From Cyanophora paradoxa (lineage: Eukaryota; Glaucocystophyceae; Cyanophorales; Cyanophoraceae), in NCBI GenBank assembly GCA_004431415.1, contig QPMI01000434.1, forward strand, positions 342,278-406,277: DNA of 64,000 bases, read 5' to 3'. The notes beneath the pieces were generated by a model. It ran no database searches. It had not been told where the DNA came from and saw only the letters and a list, made by a program, of their open reading frames with translations. Below, piece after piece: positions 24,115 to 36,612 of this stretch; position 1 is the stretch's first letter, and every line of letters begins with the position of its first letter. Made by a program: the position numbers and the translations under genes.

Positions 24115-26020
24115 CTACAAGCTCGGTGCGAGGGGCGCTGCCGCCGCCGCCGGAGGCAGGGCGGGGAACTTGTTCTCGACGAGGTAGCGGAAGCACTGCA
24201 TGATGTAGTTCTTCTCCTGCCGGATCTCTTTCGACAGGAGCTTCTGCAGCAGCGTCCGCGGGTGGGTCGGCGCCGGCGGCGGCCGCGGCGGCGCCGGCTT
24301 CGCCCCCGGCTGCGCAGCTGAGGTGTTAGGGCTGCGATGAGGAAATGATGTTACGCGAAAAGCACCTGGAGGTCGTGGGAGAAGCCGCAGCGGCCCCCGA
24401 GCTTGCAAAAGCCCCGCGCGAAGTACTTGCACGGCGGCCGCTGGTGCCTCCTCTCGCCGGCCTGCTCGGGGCGGCCCGGCGCCCGGCCCGCCGGCGCCGG
24501 CTGCTGCTTGCTGCTGTCGGTGCTGGTGCTTCCTGTTGGAGGGCGCAACGGCTCCGTGTGCGCTTCTCCGTGCCCGGCCGGGCCTGCCGGGGCGGGCGGG
24601 TGCACGGGACCGGCCTCCGGCCGGCCGCCCGCGTGCGGGACTTTCCGGGGAGACGCCTTGCAGCTCTCTGTTGATCCGTCGAGGTCCGTCAGGGAGCCCT
24701 CCACATGGGCGGGCGCATCCTTAAAGCTGTACTCCTCGGGCGCCCCGTCCGAGTCCCTCTCCTCGCCCTCCTCCCCGTCAAAAAAGTGCTCGTGGGACTG
24801 GCTGACTGCTGGCGAGTCCGGCGGCGGATGCGGGTGTGGGTGCTCGTGGGGGGGATGTTCCAGGGGCGGCGGCTGCTTGACGGACTCTGGGGGCGCCGGC
24901 TGGAGCTGCTGCGTCACAGGCGGGGTCGGCGCCCCGCCCTCCTCTCCTCGACCGCCGCCTAAAATCTGGGATCAGCGCAAGCTGAAATCATAAGAATGCA
25001 TCAATGACACCTTCGTAATGGTCGGGATTCCCGTGGTAGCCGCTATGACTGTAGCCGCCCCGCCCGCCCCGCTGCTGGTAGCTGCCGCCGCGAAGCCCGC
25101 CGCGCCCGCGCCATCCCCCGCGCCCCTCTTGGAGGAGGATGTGTGTCTGGTCCGGCTCGCGCTCGTGCTGGTGATGCTGGAAGCCGCCGCGCCCGCCGCG
25201 CCCGCGCCCCCGGCCGCGCTGATCGCGGTTGAAGAGTGGCCTGCGTGAGCGGTCGTCCACAATCTCTCCGCGAGCCCTCCTGTTCTCGTCTTCATGTTTC
25301 TGCGCCGCTCGCATCGTTAGCTGAAGCAACGCCTCGGCAAGCGATAGCGGCGTGCCTTGCGCTCCACGTTGGATTCGCTGGGCCAGTGCTTCCTGCGCTC
25401 TGCGCGCCATCGCTCGATTTCTTCCGGCGTGTCCAAGATGATCGGCTTGCGAGACGAGCTGCGTTGACGCTTTAGACGATCAAACGTGTCTAAATACGTG
25501 CCGCGCACCTCACGCCGTTGTGAGCGTCGTGGACGTGCTCGAAGACGACTTTCTTGGATGCGACGAAGCTACAGTCATCGCGAGGGCACTTCACATGCTT
25601 CGCTTTGTGCTCTTCAAGCTGCCGCTGCTGCTGGAAGCCGCGATCGCAGGCCTCGCAGAAGTAATTTTCCCTGCAAGCTCGCGTCAGAGCGAGCAGGCTC
25701 TCTCTGAAAAAACGCGCTCACGGCTCAGGTTCACGTGGCCGCTTCCGCTGCCCGTAATGCGGCGGAGGTGGGTACCCGCCGTACGTGTTGTGGTGCACTG
25801 GCGGATGCGGGGCGTATGGGGGCATGTACGCGCCCGTCACAGGCGCGAGCGACGCTCCGTACAGCGGCGGGGGCTGCGTCCCTGTTAAGAGCGCCAGGCG
25901 CGATCCGATCGCACGGCGCACCGCGGGCGTCCCAAGCAGGCCGTGTCCGCCCAGGTACATCGTGGGGGGAAGCGGCGGAGCGAACGGAGACGGGAACATC
26001 GTAGCGGCTGGATGCAGCAC
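24115..26020 (-). CDS. NUFIP1/Rsa1-like snoRNP assembly factor with CCCH finger (spliced)
   Basis: Box C/D snoRNP and related RNP assembly factor, a partner of the R2TP/Hsp90 machinery in the nucleus. The N-terminus is Pro/Gly/Tyr-rich. A C2H2 finger follows (YFCEACDRGFQQQRQLEEHK, near 25660), then KCPRDDCSFVASKK. The NUFIP core LDTPEEIERWRAERRKHWPS (near 25420) is the family signature. Next are an Arg/Gly-rich (RGG-like) stretch (near 25160), an acidic/Pro-rich segment, a CCCH zinc finger CKYFARGFCKLGGRCGFSH (near 24390), and a final exon with LLQKLLSKEIRQEKNYIMQC (near 24230), matching the conserved NUFIP C-terminus. The stop is at 24115. The first ATG used (26020) is uncertain; 25999 is an alternative. 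Confidence 0.82.
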
Positions 26021-26385
26021 CGCGTACCCCTCAAGGCTGCATCCGAGTGCATCGGCGGCATCGCTGCGGCATCAAAGCGCATCCCGGCGCGGGCGATGTC
26101 GGCGAGTCGCGGAACGCCACAGTGGCCCTCATCTTTCGGGAGAGGCGCTTCTCTGCTAGGTCGCAGCGCGACCTCGAGGTCGCTGCTGCGCGACAGCGGT
26201 GTTCCTGCCGGGCACCGCTCGCAAGATGCGGTGGATAGGATAGAAGAAGGGCCCGTGCAGCCCTCGCGCACGTACGGCACCGCTGGCGACTTAGTGGGCA
26301 AGGTGTGTGCGGTGACCTTTGACGCGCCCTTTCGATCTAGCTACCGGCACGGGCGCGCGCGCTGCTATCGGCTAAAGGAGCGCTT

Positions 26386-28257
26386 ATGAACGCTTATTCA
26401 TGCGTGCGCACTGCGCAGGTGCACGTTATCGGCGATGACGAAAGTCGGCCGCTTCTTGACGGAACGCTGGGAGACTTTGAGGGACACTCCACTTTCCTGC
26501 AGAGCTTCTTCAACTCCGTCAACATTCTCTGCGGAGTTGGCATCTTGGCTTTTCCTTTCGCACTCATGAAGAGCGGCTGGGTGGGCTTGCTGTTTATGGC
26601 ATTCCTAGCTATCGTCACAAACTACACCGGCAAAGTGAGTGGCTTGAACAGTGAATGGAAGGCCCAGCTCACCCATACGCAGTGCATTGCATACTGCATG
26701 CAAGCGCAACCGGGGATCCAGAGCTACCCCGAAATAGGGCAGGCGGCTTACGGGGACAAGGGTCGGCCAGGACCCCCAACTTGACGGCTTGCTTTGCCGA
26801 TTTCGTTCCGTGCACAGGCCGGCTTCTGATCTCGGCGATATTATACACCGAGCTTTTCTGCACGTTGTCTCTCTTTTTCATTCTGGAGGGAGACAACCTC
26901 ACTCAGGTTTGCACATGCAGCAGTCTCCTAAACTGCCTACATGCCCTTTACGCCCTTTCGAACAGCTCATCTATCCTCGGATTGGTATCGAGCATCGAGC
27001 AGCGACAAGAAATATGTTCATGGCGTTGACCGCCATTGTCGTCCTGCCAACTTCCTGGTTAAGAGATCTGTCATACCTGTCATACGTTTCTGTTCTTGGC
27101 ATGATCTCGGCTTTCTTCCTTCTGGGAGTTGTTGTGCGTCGCTTTGCTTCGGAGTTTCGGCGCTGAAGACGATGCATCCAATTAGCATTACAGGTCAACG
27201 ATGGCATCACAGGAGGAATGCTCGAGGGGCTGGACCTGTCCGACACAAAGACGTTCCGGTATTTTGTATTTGTTGATTTCAGTAAACTGCACATGCCATG
27301 GGTGTGAACCTTGCCAGAATAATTAATGTGGACAATCTTCCGCTGATGTTCGGATTGGTGTCGTTCGGCTTCGCGGGTCATGCAGTGGTTGGTAGTCACT
27401 CTTATGCTTCTTCTTGCTGCTTACCATCAATTTGAGCAGTTTCCAAACATATACACGTCCATGAAGGACAAGCGCCAGTACAAACGGATGCTCGACTTTT
27501 CATATGTTGTTGTGATGATTGCATACAGCGCAATGGCAGTTTTCGGATGGTTGCAGTATAGGGACGACACAGATCAACAAGTCACCTTGAATCTCCCAGA
27601 AGGGCTTGTTTCCCAGATTGCGACAGCCCTCATCTGCGTAAATCGTGAGCATACGTTGAATTTCCCATGCTTGGTCACGTTGTTAATGGCATACTCCAGC
27701 TATAACCAAGTTCTCCCTCACGCTCAATCCCATCGGCCTTGGGGTGATTATGTGCAGCATGTGGGCTTGCCTTCTGCAGCTGACAGCCGATCAGATTGAA
27801 GAGCTGTTCACTTTCAAATCACCTTTCGGCAATCGGGCTTTCAGCATATGTATCCGGTCTCTCCTCGTATTTTCTTCCCTCATTGTAGCAATGGTTATTC
27901 CATTCTTCGCCTATGTTCTTTCTTTTATTGGAGCATTCATGACGGTGAGTTGACTCCACACAACCCTATCCTGTTCTATTTCCCTGCCTGCATCGACACC
28001 CCATATTTCAGATGGCAGTGTCTGCTGTCTTCCCCGCTCTCTGCTACATGAGGTTATACAAGGGGAAGCTAGGCTGGCACATCTTGCTGTGGAACTGGCT
28101 CGTTGTGATTATTGGTACGATTTGTGCCATTTCTGGGTCCTGGATCGCGGCCGTCCAGATGTGCGTACCTGCACCTTGCCTGAAATTCCAGCGCTTATTC
28201 TTTCGCAGCATGCACGAGTGGCAAAAGAAATCTTCGTGGCAGATTCGACCCTCCTAA
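26386..28257 (+). CDS. Amino acid transporter, AAAP (SLC32/36/38, AVT-like) family (spliced)
   Basis: A multi-pass membrane protein that moves neutral or other amino acids with protons, probably across the vacuolar or lysosomal membrane. After a short cytosolic N-terminus, STFLQSFFNSVNILCGVGIL (near 26490) is the conserved first transmembrane segment of the family, followed by AFPFALMKSGWVGLLFMAFL. Later segments include LLISAILYTELFCTLSLFFI, TAIVVLPTSWLRDLSYLSY, NLPLMFGLVSFGFAGHAVFPN (landmark near 27335), YVVVMIAYSAMAVFGWLQY, IVAMVIPFFAYVLSFIGAF and WHILLWNWLVVIIGTICAIS. About ten or eleven helices are visible. Introns are short. The final residues after the last helix are poorly defined and another intron may be present there. 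Confidence 0.85.
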
Positions 28258-28490
28258 AAATGGGCGCGAGGAGGGCCGCTGAGGCTTCGCCCGACCTTTG
28301 GGACCCGCAGGGGCCCAGGGCTTGACTTAGTAATTTCAATTTTGATTTCAATTTTGATTTCGGAGCTCGAGTTCACGCGTACTACGGTACGTTAAATCGT
28401 GATCGCAACTGCAACAGGGCCCGCCGGGCGCCGGGCCGCCAGCGCCGGATCCGATAGCGCTAGCGAGCTCTATGTGACGATATTGATGAG

Positions 28491-28546
28491 ATGGGGTACA
28501 TCGTATACAACCCGAATTCGTGCCCCCGGGCTTGTATACGATGTAC
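28491..28546. repeat. 15-bp perfect inverted repeat with a 20-nt loop
   Basis: GTACATCGTATACAA and its exact inverse complement flank a 20-nt GC-rich loop. It lies about 15-20 bases before the exon of the second Fanzor-like remnant and probably within its preceding intron. Confidence 0.8.
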
Positions 28547-28557
28547 TTGCAATTTCA

Positions 28558-28869
28558 GACACGTGCGGCAAGATCAACTACGGGCTCGGCTCGAAGAGGG
28601 TCTTCGAGTGCCGCCCCGGGTGCGGCTTCCGGGCGGACCGCGACGGCGGCGCCGCGCGGTGCGTGTTGTGTCTATACACGCCTATACACAATCGCTGCTC
28701 CCCCCGCCTAGTCCCGACACGGCCTAGCCACGGCATAATTTTCCGTCTAGGCCTAGGGCCGGCTCGCCCTCCCAGCGCCGCCCGATCGCAATCGTAATCG
28801 TACTCTTGCAGGAGCATCTTCATCCGCTACGGCACCGGCGTGGACGCGAAGCGCCTGCTCGGTTCGTAG
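28558..28869 (+). pseudogene. Second Fanzor/TnpB-type C-terminal zinc-ribbon remnant
   Basis: One exon (about 28558-28658) encodes TCGKINYGLGSKRVFECRPG and CGFRADRDGGAAR; after a 153-nt intron the last exon (28812-28869) encodes SIFIRYGTGVDAKRLLGS and a stop. The Cys spacing plus DRDxxAARxI matches the RuvC-linked zinc ribbon of Fanzor and TnpB. The intron position (phase 2 inside the Arg codon after AA) is the same as in the remnant at 9.4-9.7 kb, which supports common descent. A splice acceptor (TTTCAG) precedes the first exon, but no upstream RuvC exons can be found before it. It is probably a 3' relic. Confidence 0.68.
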
Positions 28870-29344
28870 CCAGCTAGCGCTAGGCTCCGATCCCCTTTTC
28901 TCCATCAGGGCACCAGTCCCTGCGGGTTACGCTCTCACCCAAACAGCACGGGTACAGTTAAAGCGCTGTAGGTAGGAGGTCCGGCGCGCCCGTAGCGTAG
29001 AAAGAGCTCAAGAACTCAGCCCACGGCAGCGCTAGCTATTGTTTCTCGTGCTGCTAATCGTATTTTTGTTGGTGGTTCTCCTATTAGTTATTTAGAACGT
29101 CCACAATCAGGAATTGACGCAAAAGCTAGCTAGATCGAGGTGCTCGATCGGTACCGCGTTCATCCAGTGCGCCCAGTTTCACGGATAAGCTGTTCAGCCC
29201 AGCGCAACCAGCGCCCCTGCCGGAGAGACCGCCGGCCTGTTGAACAACAGAATCATCGAGGCGCTCAGCTGCACTTCTGAGTGAACCGCGGTTGCGCTGT
29301 AGCAGCGGGCGGCCGCTGGGCGCTGCGGCAGCGAGCACGCGATC
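28870..29344. other. Intergenic region upstream of RPC2
   Basis: No gene supported. It contains several GCTAGC motifs and a more AT-rich stretch at 29035-29110, and presumably the promoter of the polymerase III gene. Confidence 0.5.
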
Positions 29345-32300
29345 ATGGGCCCTGAGGACATGAGCGCGGATGATCTGGCAGCGCCGATCAAGGATACGGC
29401 AGTGCGCATTCGTCAGACCGCATGAACTGCACGTACGGGCAAGAGCGCCGCTCACGCTTCGCGCAGGAGAAGTGGCGGCTGCTCCCTTCGTTCCTGCGCG
29501 TGCGAGGCCTCGTGAAGCAGCACATCGATTCTTTCAACTATTTCACGAGCGTCGAAATAAAGAAGATCGTGCAGGCGAACCAGCGCGTCACATCGGATGC
29601 GGACCCTACCTTTTTCCTCGAGTGCGCCCACCACAGTTGACGCGCTCAATGCACAAAGCCCTTTTGACGCTTGTTCAGGTACACAAATATCAGCATCGGC
29701 AAGCCTAGTGTCGAGGAGGACCTGATCGTCACAGCTATCGCGCCACACGAATGCAGACTGCGGGTGCGGGGATAATTGCGCGCCATCGCAATGCGTGCGC
29801 TGTTTTGACCGTTATTACCTCAGGATATGACGTATGCAGCACCCATAACAGTAGATGTCCGCTACACCCGCGGTAAGGAGATCGTCGTCAGGAAGGGTGT
29901 CGTTGTTGGACGCATGCCCATCATGTTACGGTCCTGCAACTGCGTTCTTACAGGCAAGTCGGAGGCCGAGCTGGCAAAGCTCAAAGAATGCCCTCTCGAC
30001 CCAGGTGTGCATTATAAGTGCCTCTAGCTCGTCACAGTTGAATGCTGATTTTTTTCGCCCCGTTGACAGGCGGTTACTTTATTGTCAAGGGGACTGAACG
30101 TGTGATTCTCACCCAGGAGCAACTGTCGAAAAACAGAATCATCATAGAAGAGGACAGCAAAGGCAACATTCAGGCATCGGTGACAAGCTCGACCCATGAA
30201 CGGAAGAGCAGGAGCCAAATTTATTCAAAGCATGGAAGATGTACTTGAAGCACAACACGCTCACTGAAGACCTACCTGTAGTAATCGCAATGAAGGTATA
30301 GGACCTGTTTGTTGCTTGTCACATTGTTGGTAGGAACAGGCACTGATAGAACGTGTGGTCTGTCAGGCAATGGGAGTCGAGAGTGATCAGGAGATTGTCC
30401 AACTCGTCGGAAGTGAACCATTGTATGCAGACGCAATGTCTGCTTCGTTGGAGGACTGTTCATCCTCACGCATCTACACGAGAAATCAGGCACTCGATTA
30501 CATTGCATCCCGCATCAGAAGCTCTGGACCTCGGCGCTTCGGAGGACCTCGCCGCTCCAAAGTTGATGAAGCGCGCGAACTGCTTGCACAGGTCGTGCTA
30601 GCTCATGTCCCTGTCGAGAAGTTCAACTTCAGGCCGAAATGTATCTATGTCGCACTCATGCTCAGGCGTATCATCACCGCAATGAAGGACCCAACTGCCA
30701 TTGATGACAAGGATTACTACGGCAACAAGCGGCTTGAACTGTGCATCCTTATTTCTCTCGCCTGAACTTCCAGTAAATCTCATCCTTCCTCAGGTCTGGG
30801 CAGCTTATCGCACTCCTTTTTGAGGACTTGTTCAAGCGCTTCAACAGCGATTTGAAGCGGAATGCAGATCAGGTTCTCACGAAACAGAATCGTGCCCAGC
30901 AGTTCGACGTGGTGAAATGCATTCGCCCTGACACAATCACACATGGCTTGGAGCACGCCCTTTCAACTGGGAACTGGTCTGTTAAACGTTTTAAAATGGA
31001 GCGTTCGGGCGTGACCCAGGTAAATTCGTTTCTTGCTTGCTGTGGTGTGCCTCCAATTCATTGGACCTGTGCAGGTGTTGTCTCGGCTCTCCTACATTGC
31101 GTGCTTGGGCATGATGACGAGAATTACCAGCCAGTTTGAGAAGACAAGGAAGGTTGCTGGACCTCGCTCCCTGCAGGTACTTTCGAAACAACTTGTTTCT
31201 TAATAGCTTTGACTGTGTTGAGCAGGGTTCACACTGGGCATGGTCTGCCCATCGGACACACCTGAAGGAGAAGCCTGTGGCCTGGTGAAGAATCTCGCCC
31301 TTACCACACATGTAACAACGGATGATGAAGAAGGTCCAATCCTGCGCATGGCATTCAATCTTGGAACCGAGGGTGCTTTTCACCTGTGGGCTTTTCCTCG
31401 AGATTCGAGAGGCTCACCTGTTCTGGCAGATGTGAACACACTTTCTGGTGAGGAGCAGAACAGCCTATCATCCTACCTCGTCATTGTCAATGGTCTCGTG
31501 ATTGGAGTGCATAGGCGCCCTGCAAACCTTGTCAAGTCTCTTCGTGCCATGAGAAGAAAGGGCTTACTTGGGGAGTTCGTTTCCATTTTCCAGCACGATC
31601 GGCATAGAACAGTGTACATAGCCTCAGATGGGGGACGAGTGTGCAGGCCACTCATCATCGTGCGAAATGGGAAGTCCAGTGTGCTCCCTCGGCATATACA
31701 GGCAAGAAGCAATTGTCCATCAGCCCTTCGCAATCTTGCCTAACATCTGACTGTAAACGCAGGAAGCTGTTGATGGCTATCGCTCTATGCAAGACTTCTT
31801 GAAAGAGGGCCTCATCGAGTACCTGGATGTGAACGAGGAGAATAATGTGGAGATCGCGATGTATGAAAAAGATATTGTCCCAGCAACAACGCATCTGGAG
31901 ATCGAGCCTTTGACAATTCTGGGCGTTGTAGCTGGTCTTATCCCCTACCCCACCATAATCAGTCCCCTCGCAACACGTATGTAGCCAGCACTGCTTGAAC
32001 ACTCTGACTTGCTCACATTTTTCTTGCAGGTACCAGTGTGCGATGGGCAAGCAGGCTATCGGCACTATCGCCTACAACCAAATGAATCGTCTTGACACAT
32101 TGTTGTACCTGCTTGTCTACCCTCAGAAGCCCATGGTGAAGACAAGAACCATCGAGTTCATCAACTTCAACAAGGTGATAAGAAAAAATTCTAGCAATTT
32201 TCAGCAAGTTGACTTCCGTCTTGAACAGCTGGGTGCTGGTCAAAATGCCACGGTGTTCATCATGAGCTACTCCGGCTACGATATTGAGGATGCGACAATG

Positions 32301-33813
32301 ATGAACAAGGTATTTCCTTTCACAGCATCGTGCTTTTATGTTTCTTGTCAACACCCGTTGCAGGCATCGCTTGATCGTGGCTTTGGGCGATGCTTGGTTC
32401 TGAGGAAATACGCTGCATCTCTGAAGAAGTACGCAAATCAAACGTGCGCTGCTTGCTTCTTTCCACAGCGTGCTCCTCTGCCGCCTCATTCTATATGCAG
32501 TCTCGACCGTCTTGTTGGGCCTCCGGCTAATGATGATCCAAGGCCGATGAAAAAGATGCAGATCCTTGATGATGATGGCATATGTGCTCCGGGAGAGATT
32601 ATTCACCCAGGCGATGTCTACATCAACAAGCAAGTCCCTATGAACACATCAGACAACCTGGCGAATCCAGATGCACTCCCCGACTCGGGTTGCGATTTTT
32701 TTCCGTTTTCCTGCAGGCTGCGGCTCGTTCTGAAGGTTGCTTGGTTCTCCAGCCTACAAGCCACAGCAGATGACCTACAAGGGCAGTGTAGATGCCGTTG
32801 TTGACAAAGTGCTGGTTACCTCGAACGAAGAAGAACACGCACTCATCAAAGTGCTTGTCCGGAGCACCAGAAGACCTGAACTGGGCGACAAATTTTCCTC
32901 CAGGCATGGACAGAAAGGTTCGAGTTTTTCCCCCAGTGGCCCAGGACTCGAAGGGGATGTTCCAAGCTCACCCGTGCTCTTGTAGGAGTGGTTGGCTTGA
33001 TCGTAAATCAAGCAGATCTGCCTTTTTCGGAACAAGGCATATGCCCGGATCTTATCATGAACCCCACGGGTTCCCGTCTCGTATGACCGTTGGGAAAATG
33101 ATTGAGCTTCTTGGTGGCAAAGCTGGCGTGCTTCAAGGGATGCAACGAGATGGCACTGTGCGCTGAATTATTTTCGATTGGTGTCTACTGACATGTATAA
33201 CAGGCTTTTGCCGGTGACTCGGTGGAGGAGCTAAGTCGGGTGCTTGTATCCCATGGATTTAATTACTCTGGCAAGGACCTTGTTACATCGGGCATCACTG
33301 GAGAGCCTGTGTCTGCGTACATATTCAACGGCCCCATCTACTACCAGCGATTGAAGCACATGGTGCTCGACAAGATGCATGCAAGAGCAAGGTGTGCTTC
33401 TCTCCTACGCCTGATTGCTGCATCTCTGATTCAACAATGCAGGGGTCCTCGCGCTGTCTTGACACGCCAGCCAACAGAGGGGCGCTCACGTGATGGTGGT
33501 TTGCGTCTTGGTGAAATGGAACGCGACTGCCTGATTGGCTATGGCGCATCGGCGCTTCTGTTGGAGCGCCTGATGATTTCGTCTGATGCGTTTGCCGTCA
33601 CTGTCTGCCAGGTTTGCGCATTGTGGTCGAGCTTGCATGCCCTACCCTAATCCTGCGCAGGCTTGTGGACTGCTGGGGTACAATGGCTACTGCCAATACT
33701 GCCGCTCGGGGGAGAAGTGCTCCACTCTTAAGATCCCCTATGCGTGCAAGCTCCTCTTCCAGGAGCTTGGCTCTATGAACATAAACGTGAAGGTCACCCT
33801 TGCTGAGTTCTAG
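29345..33813 (+). CDS. RPC2: DNA-directed RNA polymerase III subunit RPC2 (spliced)
   Basis: Second-largest subunit of nuclear RNA polymerase III, which makes tRNAs and 5S rRNA. Exon 1 (ATG at 29345, [17 protein letters not shown]) joins [20 protein letters not shown], as in the family. Then come [72 protein letters not shown]...[24 protein letters not shown] (near 31239), [48 protein letters not shown]-like (here [17 protein letters not shown]), [12 protein letters not shown] (near 32886), [40 protein letters not shown] (near 33444) and a C-terminal zinc site ([13 protein letters not shown]). It is about 1,100 residues. Identity to RPC2 rather than RPB2 or RPA2 is clear from the N-terminus and insertion pattern. 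Introns are 50-80 nt. Confidence 0.95.
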
Positions 33814-34267
33814 AGTAGTTTCAACAGCATTTGAACACGAACGAAATAAAATGCAACGAACGTATATCTTGGTACATGTACAACAGGTGCCTGTGCCCGC
33901 GCATTGCGATTGAAATTGTCTTCGAATTGCCAAGTTGGCCTCATGGCCGATCGACAGGGCATGCATTAATAAACTTGAAAGATTGCTCTTTCTACGCTAC
34001 GGGCGCGGCCGGACCTCCCGTTTCAAACTGAACGGAGTTTGCGTCACGCCCCGCCCATTGTTAACTTCTTCCGCCAATGAAATTAGCCCAGCGCAAACTT
34101 GAGCTCGAACTTGGCCTCGTACACAGTGGCGTACACACGCGGCCACAACGGTCACAGTAACGGTCAGCAGGCCGGCTTGCTAGTCAGCTTCCCTCGGCTA
34201 GGCCGGACTAGCTAGCTTCCCGCCATCGCGCACGCCCGAGCGCGAGCATTCCTGCACGCCGCCGTGC
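33814..34267. other. Intergenic region, no supported gene
   Basis: No coding region is seen. It holds the 3' flank of RPC2 and the likely promoter of the next gene, with CTAGC-type motifs near 34170-34215. Confidence 0.5.
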
Positions 34268-36195
34268 ATGAAGCAGTCAAAGCGAAAGGAACCCAGCCTC
34301 TGGGATGACGGCTTCGACGAGGCCCGACGTCGGCACCGCTGGCACGGCAAGCGACCCGACAGCAGCAGCTCGTGGGCCGGCAAGGGCAACATGAAGCGTG
34401 TCAACAAGATCACTCAGCAGGCGCGCAAGGCGAAGGAGCCCAAGCTCCCTGACCTCGACATCCTCAAGGGCGAGCACCCCGCGGCAACGGTCCGCTGCCT
34501 GGACACCAGCGGCCGCGCCTACCACGTTCGCCTTGGCGACTTCGTCATCTGTTCAGTTAGCTCAGACACCCAGCTGTGTCCAGAACTCAGCGTCGTTCGC
34601 CCGAAGCCCTTCCATTTCCCGCGCCCAGGTGAAACGATTTTGGCGCGAGTCGAGGGCGAGTTCCCAACACAGACGAAGGCGAAGCGCGGCGACTTCAACT
34701 ACTCCGTCAACGGCGTCATCCTTCGGCGCTTCGTGCGCCCGGAGGACTCCGATGTGAAGGACTGCGGGCTCGGCAGCGTGATCATCAAGGCAGACGGGGA
34801 GCAGGCAGCCGTGGCCATCGCAAACCACCTCATCTACTACTCGAACGTGACGGTCCGCCCGCCGCGCCCGCGCCCCGTTCCAGCGTCCGATGCCCGTGCG
34901 CGCAGGTTCACGCACCCGCGAAGGTGGTGGCCGCGGACGAGTACAAAGCCCTCAACCACGCCGATCCCCACATCTACGTCTGTAAGCAAATCATGACGTT
35001 CCCGGGCGACGGCTCCTTCCAGTTCGACGTCGCCCTCGCCTTCAACGCGAGGCTCAAGCGAGTGGCGAAGAAGAAGATGGCGTGCTTCCTCCGGCCGCTG
35101 TCGAGGCCGGAGGAGCGCGTGGAGGCGATTGGCTACCTTCAGGACGCCGCCGCGAACGCCCTCAAGCGCCGGAAGACCGGGACGCAGCTTGTCAACGTCA
35201 AGATCCCGGTGGCCGGGCCGGCAATGTTGGTCTGCGGCTCTTATGACTCGTTCGAAGTTCTTTTTCCTATCCTCTAACGGTGCGCATCGCAGGAGAACAT
35301 CGTGGCGCAGGTCGCGCACGTCGCCACGCCCATCGACCCGAAGACGGGCCAGCCGATCCCGGTTGACAAGCTGCCGGCGGCGAATCGCTTCGTTATCGAG
35401 CTTCCGGACCGCGAGACCGCTGCTGGTGGAAGCCGCTTCCTTTTTCCCGCTCGCTGTTCTTTTTCCGACCTCTTTGCAGCTGTTCTCGGTCCCTCCGGCG
35501 TGGCGCAAGCGTCCAAGCGCGTCTGCAAGCGGGACGCGGACGGGAAGGCGATCCGGAAGCACAGCGAGATGCAGACCGTCACCGTCGAGAAGGCGTACGG
35601 CGGCTTAATCGTGCCGCGCCACACGGGCTCCCATGACGTCGTCCAGTTCGACGAGCGTGCGCCCGGCCCGCCCTCGCCGCGCCGCTCGCTTACGAAGCTC
35701 TGCTCCTTGGGCGCGGCAGGTCCCGGTCGGATCGTGGCCACGAAGCGCTCGGGCAGGAAAGGTGGGCACGTCACGCTCGAGCTTCCGAGCTACGAGTACG
35801 GCCCCGACGGCGAGCGCATCGCCAGCCTCGCGGGGCCCCTCGCGGCTGTCCCCGTGAAGCGCCCGCGCCGGTGCCGCGCCGGCGCCAACACCGTCGCCAA
35901 GGCGCCGCCTGTCCCGAAGCAGCCCCTTCAGAACCTGCCGCCGCCGCCCTGCCGGCCCCGCCGCCGCCGCCCTGCCGGCCCCCGCCGTCGCCGCCCCGCC
36001 GGCCCCCGCCGCCGCCGCCCTGCCGGCCGCCGCCGCCGCCGCCCCGCCCGCCCCCGCCCCGCCGGTCGCCGCCCTGTCGGCCCCTGCTGCTGCTGCCCCA
36101 CCGGCCGCTGCCGCCCTACCTGCCCCCGCCGCATCCGCCTCGGTCCCCAAGTGCGCCCCTCCCCCTCGCCCCCGCTCGGCTACTTGCTCGCCTAA
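34268..36195 (+). CDS. Hypothetical host protein with basic N-terminus and Pro/Arg-rich tail (spliced)
   Basis: Strong GC-ending codon bias supports a gene. The first exon (ATG 34268, MKQSKRKEPSLWDDGFDEAR) is basic, with a bipartite-NLS-like region, and leads into a compact, apparently folded part (LDTSGRAYHVRLGDFVICSV; GDFNYSVNGVILRRFVRPED). Later exons include DEYKALNHADPHIYVCKQIM, FNARLKRVAKKKMACFLRPL, LPAANRFVIELPDRE and VEKAYGGLIVPRHTGSHDVV. The end is a repetitive Pro/Arg-rich stretch whose reading frame is not certain (36 kb). No family is recognised and no function is proposed. The exact end may be earlier or may extend through another intron. Confidence 0.5.
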
Positions 36196-36308
36196 TCCTG
36201 CAGCAGGAAGGATCGCGCGGCACAGCTCGCGGCCGCGGTGGCGGCGCGCAAGAGGGCAAAGTCGTGAAGCTGCTACTGAGAATCGCACTATCTAGGTTAC
36301 AAGGTGCG

Positions 36309-36612
36309 CTATGTCTGGTCCAAATCCATTTCGTCTATTTCCCCCTCCGCTAGATCGTCTGCTAGAACCTCTGCTAGGGCCCTATCATCGAAATCGAGCA
36401 TGTTGGCGCCCTCATCCTCCGCCTCCATCTCCTCCTCCGCCTCCTCCTCTGCCTCGGCGTCGTACTCGGCGGTCTCCTCCTCCTCCTCCTCCTCGTCCCC
36501 GCTCTCCTCGGGCACCTCGTCCTCCGGCACCGGATCCCCCTCCTGCAGCTCAATATCCTCGTCGATCTCCTCCTCGTCCGCAGGCAGGGGCACCGCTGCC
36601 CCGCTGGTCATA
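36309..36612 (-). pseudogene. Acidic C-terminus of a host gene truncated by the virus-like insertion
   Basis: The minus strand reads an open frame with host-like GC-ending codons encoding a very acidic tail (runs of Glu/Asp, then ANMLDFDDRALAEVLADDLA and DEMDLDQT) with a stop at 36309-36311. To the right, from about 36610, GC content falls abruptly and the frame continues only into unrelated virus-like sequence. The 5' part of this gene is therefore missing here. Acidic tails of this kind occur in many nuclear proteins, so the identity is unknown. Confidence 0.6.

Noticed and set aside
36304-36609. A Ser-rich plus-strand open frame running into the patatin gene
   Set aside because: It is the reverse reading of the acidic Glu codons of the truncated host gene. 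Only the part right of about 36610 has virus-like coding character.
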